Assembly (NCBI RefSeq): GCF_018224885.1
Contig: NZ_JAGTXB010000008.1
Coordinates: forward strand, 186,001-250,000
Origin: Chitinophaga hostae
GTDB taxonomy: Bacteria > Bacteroidota > Bacteroidia > Chitinophagales > Chitinophagaceae
Length of the DNA stretch: 64,000 nucleotides
Direction of reading: 5' to 3'
A model generated the notes under the pieces. The model was not told where the DNA came from. It was given only the letters and a program-made list of their open reading frames with translations, and made no database searches. The position numbers and the translations under genes are program-made. Positions 23,344 to 30,806 of the stretch are shown here, piece after piece; position 1 is the stretch's first letter, and each line of letters opens with the position of its first letter.

Positions 23344-26300
23344 TTAAAAAGTTACGTTTACGCCGAAGCTGTAGGTTTTGAGAGAAGGATATTCATAGAA
23401 GGTATCTCCCTGGATATTTTTCTCCGGATCAAAACCTTTGAACTTTGTAAACGTGAGCAGGTTTTCACCATTCGCGAATACAGCCACCCGCTTCACTTTC
23501 GCCCTGCTTAACCAGCCTTGCGGCAGTTCATATTTCAACTGCAGATTTTTCATGCGCAGGTAAGAACCGTTTTTGAGCCAGAAGGTGGAGGGCTGAAAAT
23601 TTTCTGTTGCACCTGTAGCGGTGGTGAGTATAGGTAAAGACGCATTTGGATTTTGCGGTGTCCACGAATTATCTACCCACTCTTTGGTGACGCCGGCGCC
23701 ATTATTAAAGGGCATAGCCAGATTTACAGTAGGATACAGGTTGATACCCTGCACTCCCTGGAAAAAAGCGTTTAAAGTAAGGCCTTTATATCCCAGGTTA
23801 ATGTTAAAGCTGTAGTTGTATTTGGGAATAGAGCTACCTGCTATAACGCGGTCGTATGCGTCAATTTTGCCATCGGGCTTTCCATCGGGGCCGCCCAGGT
23901 CAGCATACTTCACATAGCCGGGCTTTACGGCATTGCTGATCTTTGCACTGTTGTCTACTTCTTCCTGCGACTGGTAAATACCAATGGCTTTATACAGGAA
24001 ATAGGCATCAATAGGATATCCTGCGCGGGTGGTTCTGCGTGTGCTGATAATGGATTCTCCATTCAGGCTGATCACCTTATTCTGTACGTAACTAACGTTA
24101 GCGGATACACTGTAATTAAAAGCGCCGATATCGTTACGATGTGTAACGGTTACTTCATACCCGGTGTTATTTACGGCGCCCACGTTAGTCACGGGGCCTG
24201 CCAGCCCGCCGCCCTGCTGCGGGATCTGTACCGGCCGGAGAATGTCTTCCGTTTTCCTCTTAAAAACGTCCACGCTCAGGGCCAGCTTACCATTCCAGGC
24301 GCTGGCGTCTGCGCCGAGGTTATAGGCGGTAGTGGTTTCCCAGGAAATATCCGCATCGCTGAACTTCGTTACAGCAGCGCCGGGGTTCACGGTGTTATTA
24401 AATGAATAGTCCTGTCCCAGGTTCACGGTATTCAGATAGCCGTAGAGGTCTCCCGCTGCATTACCGGCATTTCCCTGGTTACCCAGTTTACCGTAAGAAG
24501 CACGGAGCTTCAGGAGATCAATGGTCCGCGAACTGCCAAAAAATGCTTCCTTGTCGATACGCCATCCGGCGGAAACGGCGGGGTAAAGGCCCCAGCGGTT
24601 TCCACTGGCAAAGCGGGAAGAGCCATCATAGCGTAACGTAGCTTCCAGCAGATATTTTTCAGCGTAACTGTAATTGATCCTGCCAAAATAAGAAGCGAGT
24701 ATATCCTTTGTTACCCGGCCATTGGCGGTAGGATTCAGCGAGCCTGCGTCGAGGTCGGTTAGCGTATTATCAAAATAGCCTTCTATATGCGCCGTCGCAT
24801 TGGTATTATCGAAACGGTTGTAGCTGGTGCCTGCCATTACATCAAGATGATGACGGGTTTTAAAATCATGCTGCCAGTTCAGCGTTTGGTAAAAAGAGAT
24901 ATTGAGATTGTTTTCATCATAGCTGTTGGAAGACGGATTAATATTATAGTTGTTCGGTGCGCCTGTTTTAGGATTATAGGTCACCAGGTAAGGCACAAAG
25001 CTCCGGGCATAGCCATCGAGCTTATCTATGCCTAAATTAATGTTATAAGTAATGTCAAAAGGAAGCTTATAGTCGGCATATACCTTTGCCAGCAAGCGTT
25101 GCGGCGCGTGGTAGTTACTGCCTTCCTTCAGCAGCATCAACGGATTTTCGATGGTATTTCTGCCGGGGGTAGCAAATACACTGCTGCCATATTTACCATC
25201 TTTTGTATAGGGAGAAAAAATAGGCAACACGCGGGTAAGCCTGGTAAAATAATAGCCGGTGGCATCTGAACCTCCAAAGGCCGGCTCTGTATAGGTGCGG
25301 TAGTTACCAATGATGCTGGTACCTACATGCAATCGTTTGGAAATATTGGCAGAAACATTTACATCCAGCGTATAGCGGTTAGCGTGATTGGCGGCAATGA
25401 GTACGCCATCCTGGTCCATATACCCTACAGCGATGCTGTATAATACGTTGTCAGAGCCACCGGAGAAGCGCAGATTATGCTGTTGCAGGATACCATTCTT
25501 CAACACCAGGTCAAACCAGTTGACATTCGGATAGGCGTACGGGTTAGTAGCCATCCCGTTTTTATATTCTTCGATCTGTGCGGGTGTGTAATCGACTGCA
25601 GCGGGGGATTTCCCTTCGTTTATGAGGGCCTGGTCTTTCATCTGCATATACTGGATAGGATCCCATACCACATCCGGCAGTTTGGTAGGATTCTGGATAC
25701 CGTAGGAGTAGCTGTAGTTGACTTCCACTTTTCCTTTTTTACCGCTTTTGGTGGTGATCAGCACTACTCCGTTTGCCGCCCGGGAGCCATAAATGGCTGC
25801 AGAAGCGTCTTTCAGCACAGTAATGTTATCAATAAAATCCGGATTGATTTCATTGATATCATATTCCACCCCATCTACCAGTACCAGCGGGTTGTTGTTG
25901 TTGAGGGTACCCACTCCCCTTACGCGGATGGTAGCGCCATCCTGACCGGGTTTGCCACCAGCCTGGTTTACCCACAGGCCCGACACGCCATGAAGCGCCT
26001 GGCTGGCGGAGGTAACGGGCGTATTTTCTTTGCTGCGCATATCCAGTGTAGAGATGGCGCCTGTAAGATTTACCTGTTTCTGTGTACCATATCCCACCAC
26101 TACTACCTGGTTTAATGCGGTAGATACTTCCTTCATTTTCACCATGAGCGACAGCTGTTCGCCGGCTTTCAACTGGTACCCGGAAAGGGTTTGGGCCTCA
26201 TATCCCACATAGGTAAATATAAAACTATAGGGACCTCCTGCCTCCAGGTTGTTAAACCGGAACAGGCCTTTTTCATCTGTCTGCACACCTTTCGCAGTAG

Positions 26301-26478
26301 CGTTACCGTTAAGTCTAACGGCAACGGTTACACCGGGTAGGGCCTGGCCCTTTTCATCTTTCACGATACCGCTTACGGTTACGTGTGACTGCGCCTGCAG
26401 CGAGAAACCGGTGGTTGTTACCAGCATCCATACCAGGGCCATGTAAAGAAAAATAGTTTGCTTTTTAGCGGTGTTCAT
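23344..26478 (-). CDS. SusC/RagA-family TonB-linked outer-membrane transporter (no STN domain)
   Basis: The 1044-residue protein has a signal peptide (1-30), a CarboxypepD_reg domain (about 33-110), the SusC signature LNQVVVVGYGTQKQVNLTGA, a plug (PLVLVDGVEYDINEINPDFI, then VLKDASAAIYGSRAANGVVL), and a beta-barrel ending in aromatic SFGVNVTF. With SusD it imports oligosaccharides using TonB energy. An N-terminal STN signalling domain is absent, although an ECF sigma/FecR pair lies directly upstream; the other SusC here has one. The start is ATG 26478; the longer frame from 26496 would need TTG. FecR ends 79 nt upstream. Confidence 0.95.
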   Translation of the reverse strand: MNTAKKQTIFLYMALVWMLVTTTGFSLQAQSHVTVSGIVKDEKGQALPGVTVAVRLNGNATAKGVQTDEKGLFRFNNLEAGGPYSFIFTYVGYEAQTLSGYQLKAGEQLSLMVKMKEVSTALNQVVVVGYGTQKQVNLTGAISTLDMRSKENTPVTSASQALHGVSGLWVNQAGGKPGQDGATIRVRGVGTLNNNNPLVLVDGVEYDINEINPDFIDNITVLKDASAAIYGSRAANGVVLITTKSGKKGKVEVNYSYSYGIQNPTKLPDVVWDPIQYMQMKDQALINEGKSPAAVDYTPAQIEEYKNGMATNPYAYPNVNWFDLVLKNGILQQHNLRFSGGSDNVLYSIAVGYMDQDGVLIAANHANRYTLDVNVSANISKRLHVGTSIIGNYRTYTEPAFGGSDATGYYFTRLTRVLPIFSPYTKDGKYGSSVFATPGRNTIENPLMLLKEGSNYHAPQRLLAKVYADYKLPFDITYNINLGIDKLDGYARSFVPYLVTYNPKTGAPNNYNINPSSNSYDENNLNISFYQTLNWQHDFKTRHHLDVMAGTSYNRFDNTNATAHIEGYFDNTLTDLDAGSLNPTANGRVTKDILASYFGRINYSYAEKYLLEATLRYDGSSRFASGNRWGLYPAVSAGWRIDKEAFFGSSRTIDLLKLRASYGKLGNQGNAGNAAGDLYGYLNTVNLGQDYSFNNTVNPGAAVTKFSDADISWETTTAYNLGADASAWNGKLALSVDVFKRKTEDILRPVQIPQQGGGLAGPVTNVGAVNNTGYEVTVTHRNDIGAFNYSVSANVSYVQNKVISLNGESIISTRRTTRAGYPIDAYFLYKAIGIYQSQEEVDNSAKISNAVKPGYVKYADLGGPDGKPDGKIDAYDRVIAGSSIPKYNYSFNINLGYKGLTLNAFFQGVQGINLYPTVNLAMPFNNGAGVTKEWVDNSWTPQNPNASLPILTTATGATENFQPSTFWLKNGSYLRMKNLQLKYELPQGWLSRAKVKRVAVFANGENLLTFTKFKGFDPEKNIQGDTFYEYPSLKTYSFGVNVTF

Positions 26479-26507
26479 ATACCAGGTTTTAGGCAATACA
26501 TTTTAAG

Positions 26508-26525
26508 TTCATCGTTACCGATGAA
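26508..26525. other. Small hairpin between FecR and SusC genes
   Basis: TTCATCG (26508-26514) and CGATGAA (26519-26525) form a 7-bp stem with a 4-nt loop, 30 nt upstream of the SusC ATG. It could attenuate or separate expression of FecR from SusC, or be an operator. There is no T-run. Confidence 0.3.
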
Positions 26526-26557
26526 GCATGCTTTATTAAAAAATGTGAACGAAAAGT

Positions 26558-27589
26558 TTACTTGTTAATATGGAATCCTGTGCTGTCTTCCATTACGCTT
26601 AGTTTGTTCAATAACCCTATGGTGTTTAAAATATTGGCCGGCGTTTCGGTTTTCAACAGCTGGCCGGAGAAATAATATTTCTTCAGCCTGGCGGGTGAAT
26701 AACTGATGTGGATATTATATTGTTTTTCCAGTCCTGCCAGCAGCTGCGGCAACGGTACCTTAGTGTACACGAATGCTTCGTTTGTTTCTTCCACGGCGCC
26801 CATGATCAGTGCAGGCGTTTCCGTTAGTGCAGTTGCCTTGTCGCCGTGTACTTCGAAGGCGAGGCCATTTCCTCCAAAGTCTGCGGTCTGACCGGGTTTC
26901 AGGTAAACGGTATTGGCCTTAGCAGTATCTGTTGCGGGCCGGAGCATCACTTTTCCTGATACCAGTTTGATATGTGTGGAAGCGCGTGCATTAATTTCAA
27001 ACACGGTACCCAATACGGTGGTAGTCACCTGCCGGGTATATACTGTAAAAGGATGAGCGGTGCTGCCGGCAACAGTAAAGCGTGCCATTCCTTCGAGGTA
27101 TACCTGGCGCTGACCGGGCTGCCATTTCAATTGGCTGTTACTGCCCAGTTCCACGATGGATCCATCTTCCAGCGGAATACGGATTTTTGTTTGTTCCCGG
27201 TTAACGACCACCGTATCCCGGTTCGTGATGGCTGCTGCTGCAATAGGTCCCTGAACAGTAGCAGTCCCCGTTTGTTGTTTATGGGAAGACCAGAAATTCA
27301 GGGTCAGTATACCGGCTGCCGCAGCTGCGGCGGCGGCAACCGTCCACCCCCATTTCCGGGATACCCGTTTTACCGGTGTGGTCGTTTCCTTTTTCACTTC
27401 TTCCAGCATGACCTCACTGAAAGCGGGTGATAAATGCGCTGTTGACTCGAACTCCTCCCACTCCTGCTCGGATATCCACTGGTTAAGCACTTCCGGATGC
27501 TGTTCCAGGTAACCGGCTACTGCGGCCGCCTCCGCAGCAGTACATTCATTTGCAAAAAAGCGCCCGATCAGGGCGGGAGTTATTTCCAT
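26558..27589 (-). CDS. FecR-family anti-sigma factor
   Basis: The 343-residue protein has a cytoplasmic N-terminal domain (about 1-85, ANECTAAEAAAVAGYLEQHP), one membrane segment near 85-102 (rich in alanine), and a periplasmic FecR domain with RIPLEDGSIVELGSNSQLKW and TTVLGTVFEINARA. The C-terminal DUF4974 (about 275-343, FVYTKVPLPQLLAGLEKQYN) has an STN-like fold. It holds the upstream ECF sigma factor inactive until the outer-membrane receptor signals. The start is ATG 27589; a GTG two codons earlier is the only longer choice. It lies 77 nt after the sigma gene, same strand. Confidence 0.94.
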   Translation of the reverse strand: MEITPALIGRFFANECTAAEAAAVAGYLEQHPEVLNQWISEQEWEEFESTAHLSPAFSEVMLEEVKKETTTPVKRVSRKWGWTVAAAAAAAAGILTLNFWSSHKQQTGTATVQGPIAAAAITNRDTVVVNREQTKIRIPLEDGSIVELGSNSQLKWQPGQRQVYLEGMARFTVAGSTAHPFTVYTRQVTTTVLGTVFEINARASTHIKLVSGKVMLRPATDTAKANTVYLKPGQTADFGGNGLAFEVHGDKATALTETPALIMGAVEETNEAFVYTKVPLPQLLAGLEKQYNIHISYSPARLKKYYFSGQLLKTETPANILNTIGLLNKLSVMEDSTGFHINK

Positions 27590-27666
27590 ATTCACGGTGT
27601 TCAGTATATATTACGTTTGGAAAAAGTATTGTACCCACGCATTATCAAAAAATAATTTTGCAGGCG

Positions 27667-28200
27667 CTATAACAGGGAAATAATGCATAGGAGCACCAAT
27701 ACTTCGCGGATTTGTTTAATGGCCCTGTTGACCTGGTTTTCCACTGTTTTAACAGAAAGGGAGAGCTCTTCGGCGATTTCTTTATTGGTAAGACCGTTAA
27801 TCCGGTATTGGAAGATCCTTTTTCTTTCCGCCGGCAATGATTCCATGGCACGGTGGATAAGCTGCATATTGTCGCGATAAATAAGCCCGGTCGACATATC
27901 CGGCTCGGCGGAAGGCATTTCCGGATCTACCGGAACGCTTCTCTGCTGGGCCTTTTGCCGCAATACATCTATCAGTGTGGTGCGCGCAATACGAAACAGC
28001 TGCCGGGCAACGGGTATGTTCTCATCGAAATGATCAAAATACCGCCATGCCTTAATAAAGGTAAGCTGTACCAGCTCCTGTGTAATGTCTGCGGAGCCTG
28101 TGCGTTTGAGGAAGTAGTAATACAATTTCTCGTGAAATTCGTAATACATCTTTTCGAAAACGGCGGCAGATCCTGGTTGTATGTAGTCGGATTTGTTCAA
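27667..28200 (-). CDS. RNA polymerase sigma factor, ECF (FecI-like, SusCD-associated)
   Basis: The 177-residue protein has region 2 at about 13-80, with KLYYYFLKRTGSADITQELV and TFIKAWRYFDHF, and region 4 at about 115-168, with LPAERKRIFQYRINGLTNKE and helix-turn-helix AEELSLSVKTVENQVNRAIK. It pairs with the FecR downstream and should switch on the SusCD genes when substrate is sensed. The frame starts at a TTG (28200), since the first ATG (28149) would cut off the first helix of region 2; the start is therefore uncertain. It ends with a hydrophobic tail (VLVLLCIISLL), which is unusual for a sigma factor. Confidence 0.92.
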   Translation of the reverse strand: MNKSDYIQPGSAAVFEKMYYEFHEKLYYYFLKRTGSADITQELVQLTFIKAWRYFDHFDENIPVARQLFRIARTTLIDVLRQKAQQRSVPVDPEMPSAEPDMSTGLIYRDNMQLIHRAMESLPAERKRIFQYRINGLTNKEIAEELSLSVKTVENQVNRAIKQIREVLVLLCIISLL

Positions 28201-28341
28201 AACAACAATTAGAGATAATTACATTGTTCACAAAGTAACCTACAATAGCCTTGATTCGGAAATTAATTGATTGTTAACTCGCTTTTATCGCAATGACACA
28301 TAATTACAATCTTTTTTCCGAAATAAAAAGGGGGCTCCGGC

Positions 28342-28361
28342 AAAAGCGGTATGCCGCTTTT
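28342..28361 (+). terminator. Terminator-like hairpin in the leader of a lipoprotein gene
   Basis: AAAAGCGG (28342-28349) pairs with CCGCTTTT (28354-28361) around TATG, followed by a T-rich tail, giving a textbook intrinsic terminator on the + strand. It lies only 16 nt before the ATG of the + strand lipoprotein gene (28378), and no + strand gene precedes it. An overlapping alternative pairing (CGGC with GCCG across it) is possible. It could act as a leader attenuator. Confidence 0.55.
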
Positions 28362-28377
28362 TGTTTAATTTCAATTT

Positions 28378-28839
28378 ATGAAAACACCTTATATAGTACT
28401 GGCGCTAGGGGCTGGCATCCTCTTATCCTGCCACCAGCAAGGACAACAACAAAGCGGCGTAGTGACAGATTCATTACCTGCAGAAACTGAAAAGAAAGTC
28501 AATTGCTATGAAAAAACCGTTGGCAGGGACACTATCCAACTCACCCTGCGTTACCAGGATAGTGTAGCAACAGGCGCCCTGGTATATAATTTTTTTGAGA
28601 AAGATAAAAATCGGGGCGAGTTCAAAGGAATCGTCCACAACGGCATCATCCGCGGTAAATACATTTTTTTGAGCGAAGGCGTGGAAAGCAGCCGGCCGGC
28701 GATATTTAAAGTCACTAAAGAACAGGCTTTCGAAGCCTTACCCGATAGTATCGACAGCCAGGGGCTGCCGGTATTCAGCCCGGACAACAACCAGCTGAAA
28801 TTTGATAGTATCCCGCTGGAAGCGGGGGCGTGCAGGTAG
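28378..28839 (+). CDS. Small lipoprotein, unknown function
   Basis: The 153-residue protein has a lipoprotein signal peptide ending in ILLSC (Cys18), a short Gln-rich linker (HQQGQQQSG), and a beta-rich domain with RDTIQLTLRYQDSVATGALV and FKGIVHNGIIRGKYIFLSEG. Similar small lipoproteins are common in Bacteroidota and have no known role. It stands alone on the + strand; its leader carries a terminator-like hairpin and its 3' end is element C. Confidence 0.75.
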   Translation: MKTPYIVLALGAGILLSCHQQGQQQSGVVTDSLPAETEKKVNCYEKTVGRDTIQLTLRYQDSVATGALVYNFFEKDKNRGEFKGIVHNGIIRGKYIFLSEGVESSRPAIFKVTKEQAFEALPDSIDSQGLPVFSPDNNQLKFDSIPLEAGACR

Positions 28840-28844
28840 TGCTG

Positions 28845-28978
28845 TTGCCCGGGATTTTTTTGCCCAGGATTTAAATGATTTTGAGGATTTATAGGATTTT
28901 ATTTAAACAATTTCAGGGAGAAAAATCCTGTAAATCCTCAAAATCATTTAAATCCTGGGCAAAAAAAATCCCGGGCAA
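28845..28978. repeat. 9-nt-period inverted repeat, element C
   Basis: The left arm (28845-28900) and right arm (28921-28978) match with one inserted base and one mismatch, around a 20-nt loop. GATT words lie at 28868, 28877, 28886 and 28895, exact 9-nt steps. The outer parts read TTGCCCGGGATTTTTTTGCC followed by CAGG; TTGCCCAGGATT is shared with element D. It lies between convergent genes (stops at 28839 and 28988), so it could also act as a bidirectional terminator. Confidence 0.9.
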
Positions 28979-28987
28979 GAAAGCACC

Positions 28988-30661
28988 TCATCTAATCTTC
29001 GGACAATGAACCGCCCCCTGCACAACCCTCAGTGACTGCACCTCTCCATTGGCCTGCCGGATAAATTCAAACCGGAAGTCATAACCGGGTGTCCTGTATT
29101 TAAACTTGTCCGGCCCCGCCGGTAACAATGCTGCGTCAGGCAAAGGCGTAGTGGTAGAGAACAACAGTTTATTATTATTAACAGTTATCGTGATAAATGT
29201 ATTGCTCATGGAGGGAAGCTGGTATTTGCCTGCGTAGTGCTTCAGCGGGTCAGCGACCGGACCGGTTACAGTGTTATCAGCGGCGGCCACCAGTTTGAGC
29301 CAATCAAAACTGGCCTGCTGTGTAGAAATAAATTCCACTACATTGCCGGCGCTATCTTTTACAAATTCGAAGGTCACAACCGGCTTTATATTTTGGATGA
29401 TGAATTTATCCGTTCCTACAGGCACAAGTTTAAAATTGCCTTCCATCGAGGCGTCGCAAAACAACACTCCTTTTTTGTTACCTATCGTAATGACTTGTTT
29501 GCCCGACTGGTAGGTACCGGTATAGCTATCCAGCAGGCGGTTGCTCATTTTAATTGCTGAGAAAGATGGTGTACCCAGCGCCAGTCCTGTAATTTGCTGA
29601 AATAAGGCAAACCGTTTATCGCTGAAATCTGTTTTGTCTTCGCCGGATTTTACATTAGTTAAAATAGACAGATAAATGTCTTCCGTGGGGAAGTATTTCT
29701 CCATCGCAATAAATCCGCTTGTTTGCCCTTCATGGTGTATACATTTTTTGCCTTCCTGCTGATCAATAAACCATCCGTAGCCATAACTGCTGTACTTCCC
29801 ATCGGATAAGCGGTATGGCGTATATGCCTTTTCCAGGGTGGCTGGTTGCAATACCTTACCTGCCAGCAGGGCATTGTTCCATTGATAAAGATCCCCTACT
29901 GTGGAAAGAAGATCGCCGCAGCCGTAGCCCAGTGAAATGGTCTGGTAGTAGCAGTTCTCAAAGAAACCATTATCCCTGGTATAACCGGTAACACGAAGCG
30001 GCACGATGTTTTTTTCCGCGGCAAAACGGGTATTGGTCAAGCCCGCGGCTTTAATCACCTTTTCTGTGATATAGTCGTGATAAGACCTGCCGGTTACTTT
30101 TTCGATGATGCGGGCCAGCAACACATAATTGGAATTGGAGTAGCCGTATCGGCTGCCAGGGGTGAATTCCAGCGGCGTTTGTTTAAAATGGTCAACCAGG
30201 AATCCGGGGGTTAAATCCCATCGTTCCACAAATGGATCGTGGCTGTCGATGGAAGTATAATCGGTAAGACCGGAAGTATGGGTCAATAGATTTTCGATGG
30301 TGATAGTTGCCCGCTTAGTGGGAAAATCCGGGAGGTACTGCTGTATACTGTCCTGCAGCGATATTTTGCCTTGTTCCAACAGCTGAAGGATGCCTGCCGC
30401 GGTAAACTGTTTGGTCACCGATCCGATGCGGAACACCATATTGGGGGTCAGCGGCGTCCGGAGTTCCAGGTTGGCGCTGCCAAAAGCGGCTTCATAAACC
30501 ACCTTTCCCTTTTGTGCAATAAGAACAGCTACACCGGGATCTTCCGCGGGAATGGCATCTGCCAGGAGGTGGTCCAGCTGTGTGGCCATTTTCGTTTGTG
30601 CGGGTACGTAAAGCCAGGCGGTGCAGCAGCTTAATAAGATAGACAGGATCTTCTTCTTCAT
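28988..30661 (-). CDS. Secreted serine hydrolase, class C beta-lactamase/esterase fold
   Basis: The 557-residue protein has a signal peptide (1-21). The beta-lactamase domain (about 25-360) shows SVTK (81-84, nucleophile Ser81), the YSN motif in GYSNSNY (Tyr174) and HHEGQTSGF supplying the HxG motif. The remaining 190 residues form a lipocalin-like beta region (DPLKHYAGKYQLPSMSNTFI) often found in this family. It may act as a D-aminopeptidase, esterase or peptidoglycan enzyme; the substrate cannot be told. It is monocistronic, between element C and the terminator of the upstream receptor gene. Confidence 0.9.
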   Translation of the reverse strand: MKKKILSILLSCCTAWLYVPAQTKMATQLDHLLADAIPAEDPGVAVLIAQKGKVVYEAAFGSANLELRTPLTPNMVFRIGSVTKQFTAAGILQLLEQGKISLQDSIQQYLPDFPTKRATITIENLLTHTSGLTDYTSIDSHDPFVERWDLTPGFLVDHFKQTPLEFTPGSRYGYSNSNYVLLARIIEKVTGRSYHDYITEKVIKAAGLTNTRFAAEKNIVPLRVTGYTRDNGFFENCYYQTISLGYGCGDLLSTVGDLYQWNNALLAGKVLQPATLEKAYTPYRLSDGKYSSYGYGWFIDQQEGKKCIHHEGQTSGFIAMEKYFPTEDIYLSILTNVKSGEDKTDFSDKRFALFQQITGLALGTPSFSAIKMSNRLLDSYTGTYQSGKQVITIGNKKGVLFCDASMEGNFKLVPVGTDKFIIQNIKPVVTFEFVKDSAGNVVEFISTQQASFDWLKLVAAADNTVTGPVADPLKHYAGKYQLPSMSNTFITITVNNNKLLFSTTTPLPDAALLPAGPDKFKYRTPGYDFRFEFIRQANGEVQSLRVVQGAVHCPKIR

Positions 30662-30721
30662 ACAAAATTTTTATAGCTGTAAAACTGCTGTGAATGCAGT
30701 AAACATCATAAAAATCCATTG

Positions 30722-30739
30722 CTCAGATCCTGATCTGAG
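30722..30739. promoter_or_regulatory. Perfect palindrome upstream of the serine hydrolase
   Basis: CTCAGATCCTGATCTGAG (30722-30739) has 8-nt arms and a 2-nt centre, 61-78 nt upstream of the ATG at 30661. It is compact and GC-balanced, so it is more like an operator than a terminator. No cognate regulator is identified. Confidence 0.45.
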
Positions 30740-30751
30740 TAATATAAAAAC

Positions 30752-30786
30752 ACAACAGCCGGCCCTTTTTAAGAGCCGGCTGTTGT
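30752..30786. terminator. Hairpin terminator of the siderophore-type receptor gene
   Basis: ACAACAGCCGGC (30752-30763) pairs perfectly over 12 nt with GCCGGCTGTTGT (30775-30786). It starts 21 nt after the receptor stop on the minus strand and is followed there by a TTTTATATT run. Confidence 0.85.
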
Positions 30787-30806
30787 TATAGGTAACATGA
30801 TAATTT

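Noticed and set aside
28293..28490. 65-codon + frame overlapping the 28378 lipoprotein start
   Set aside because: It overlaps a clear lipoprotein gene in another frame and spans the hairpin; no features support it.
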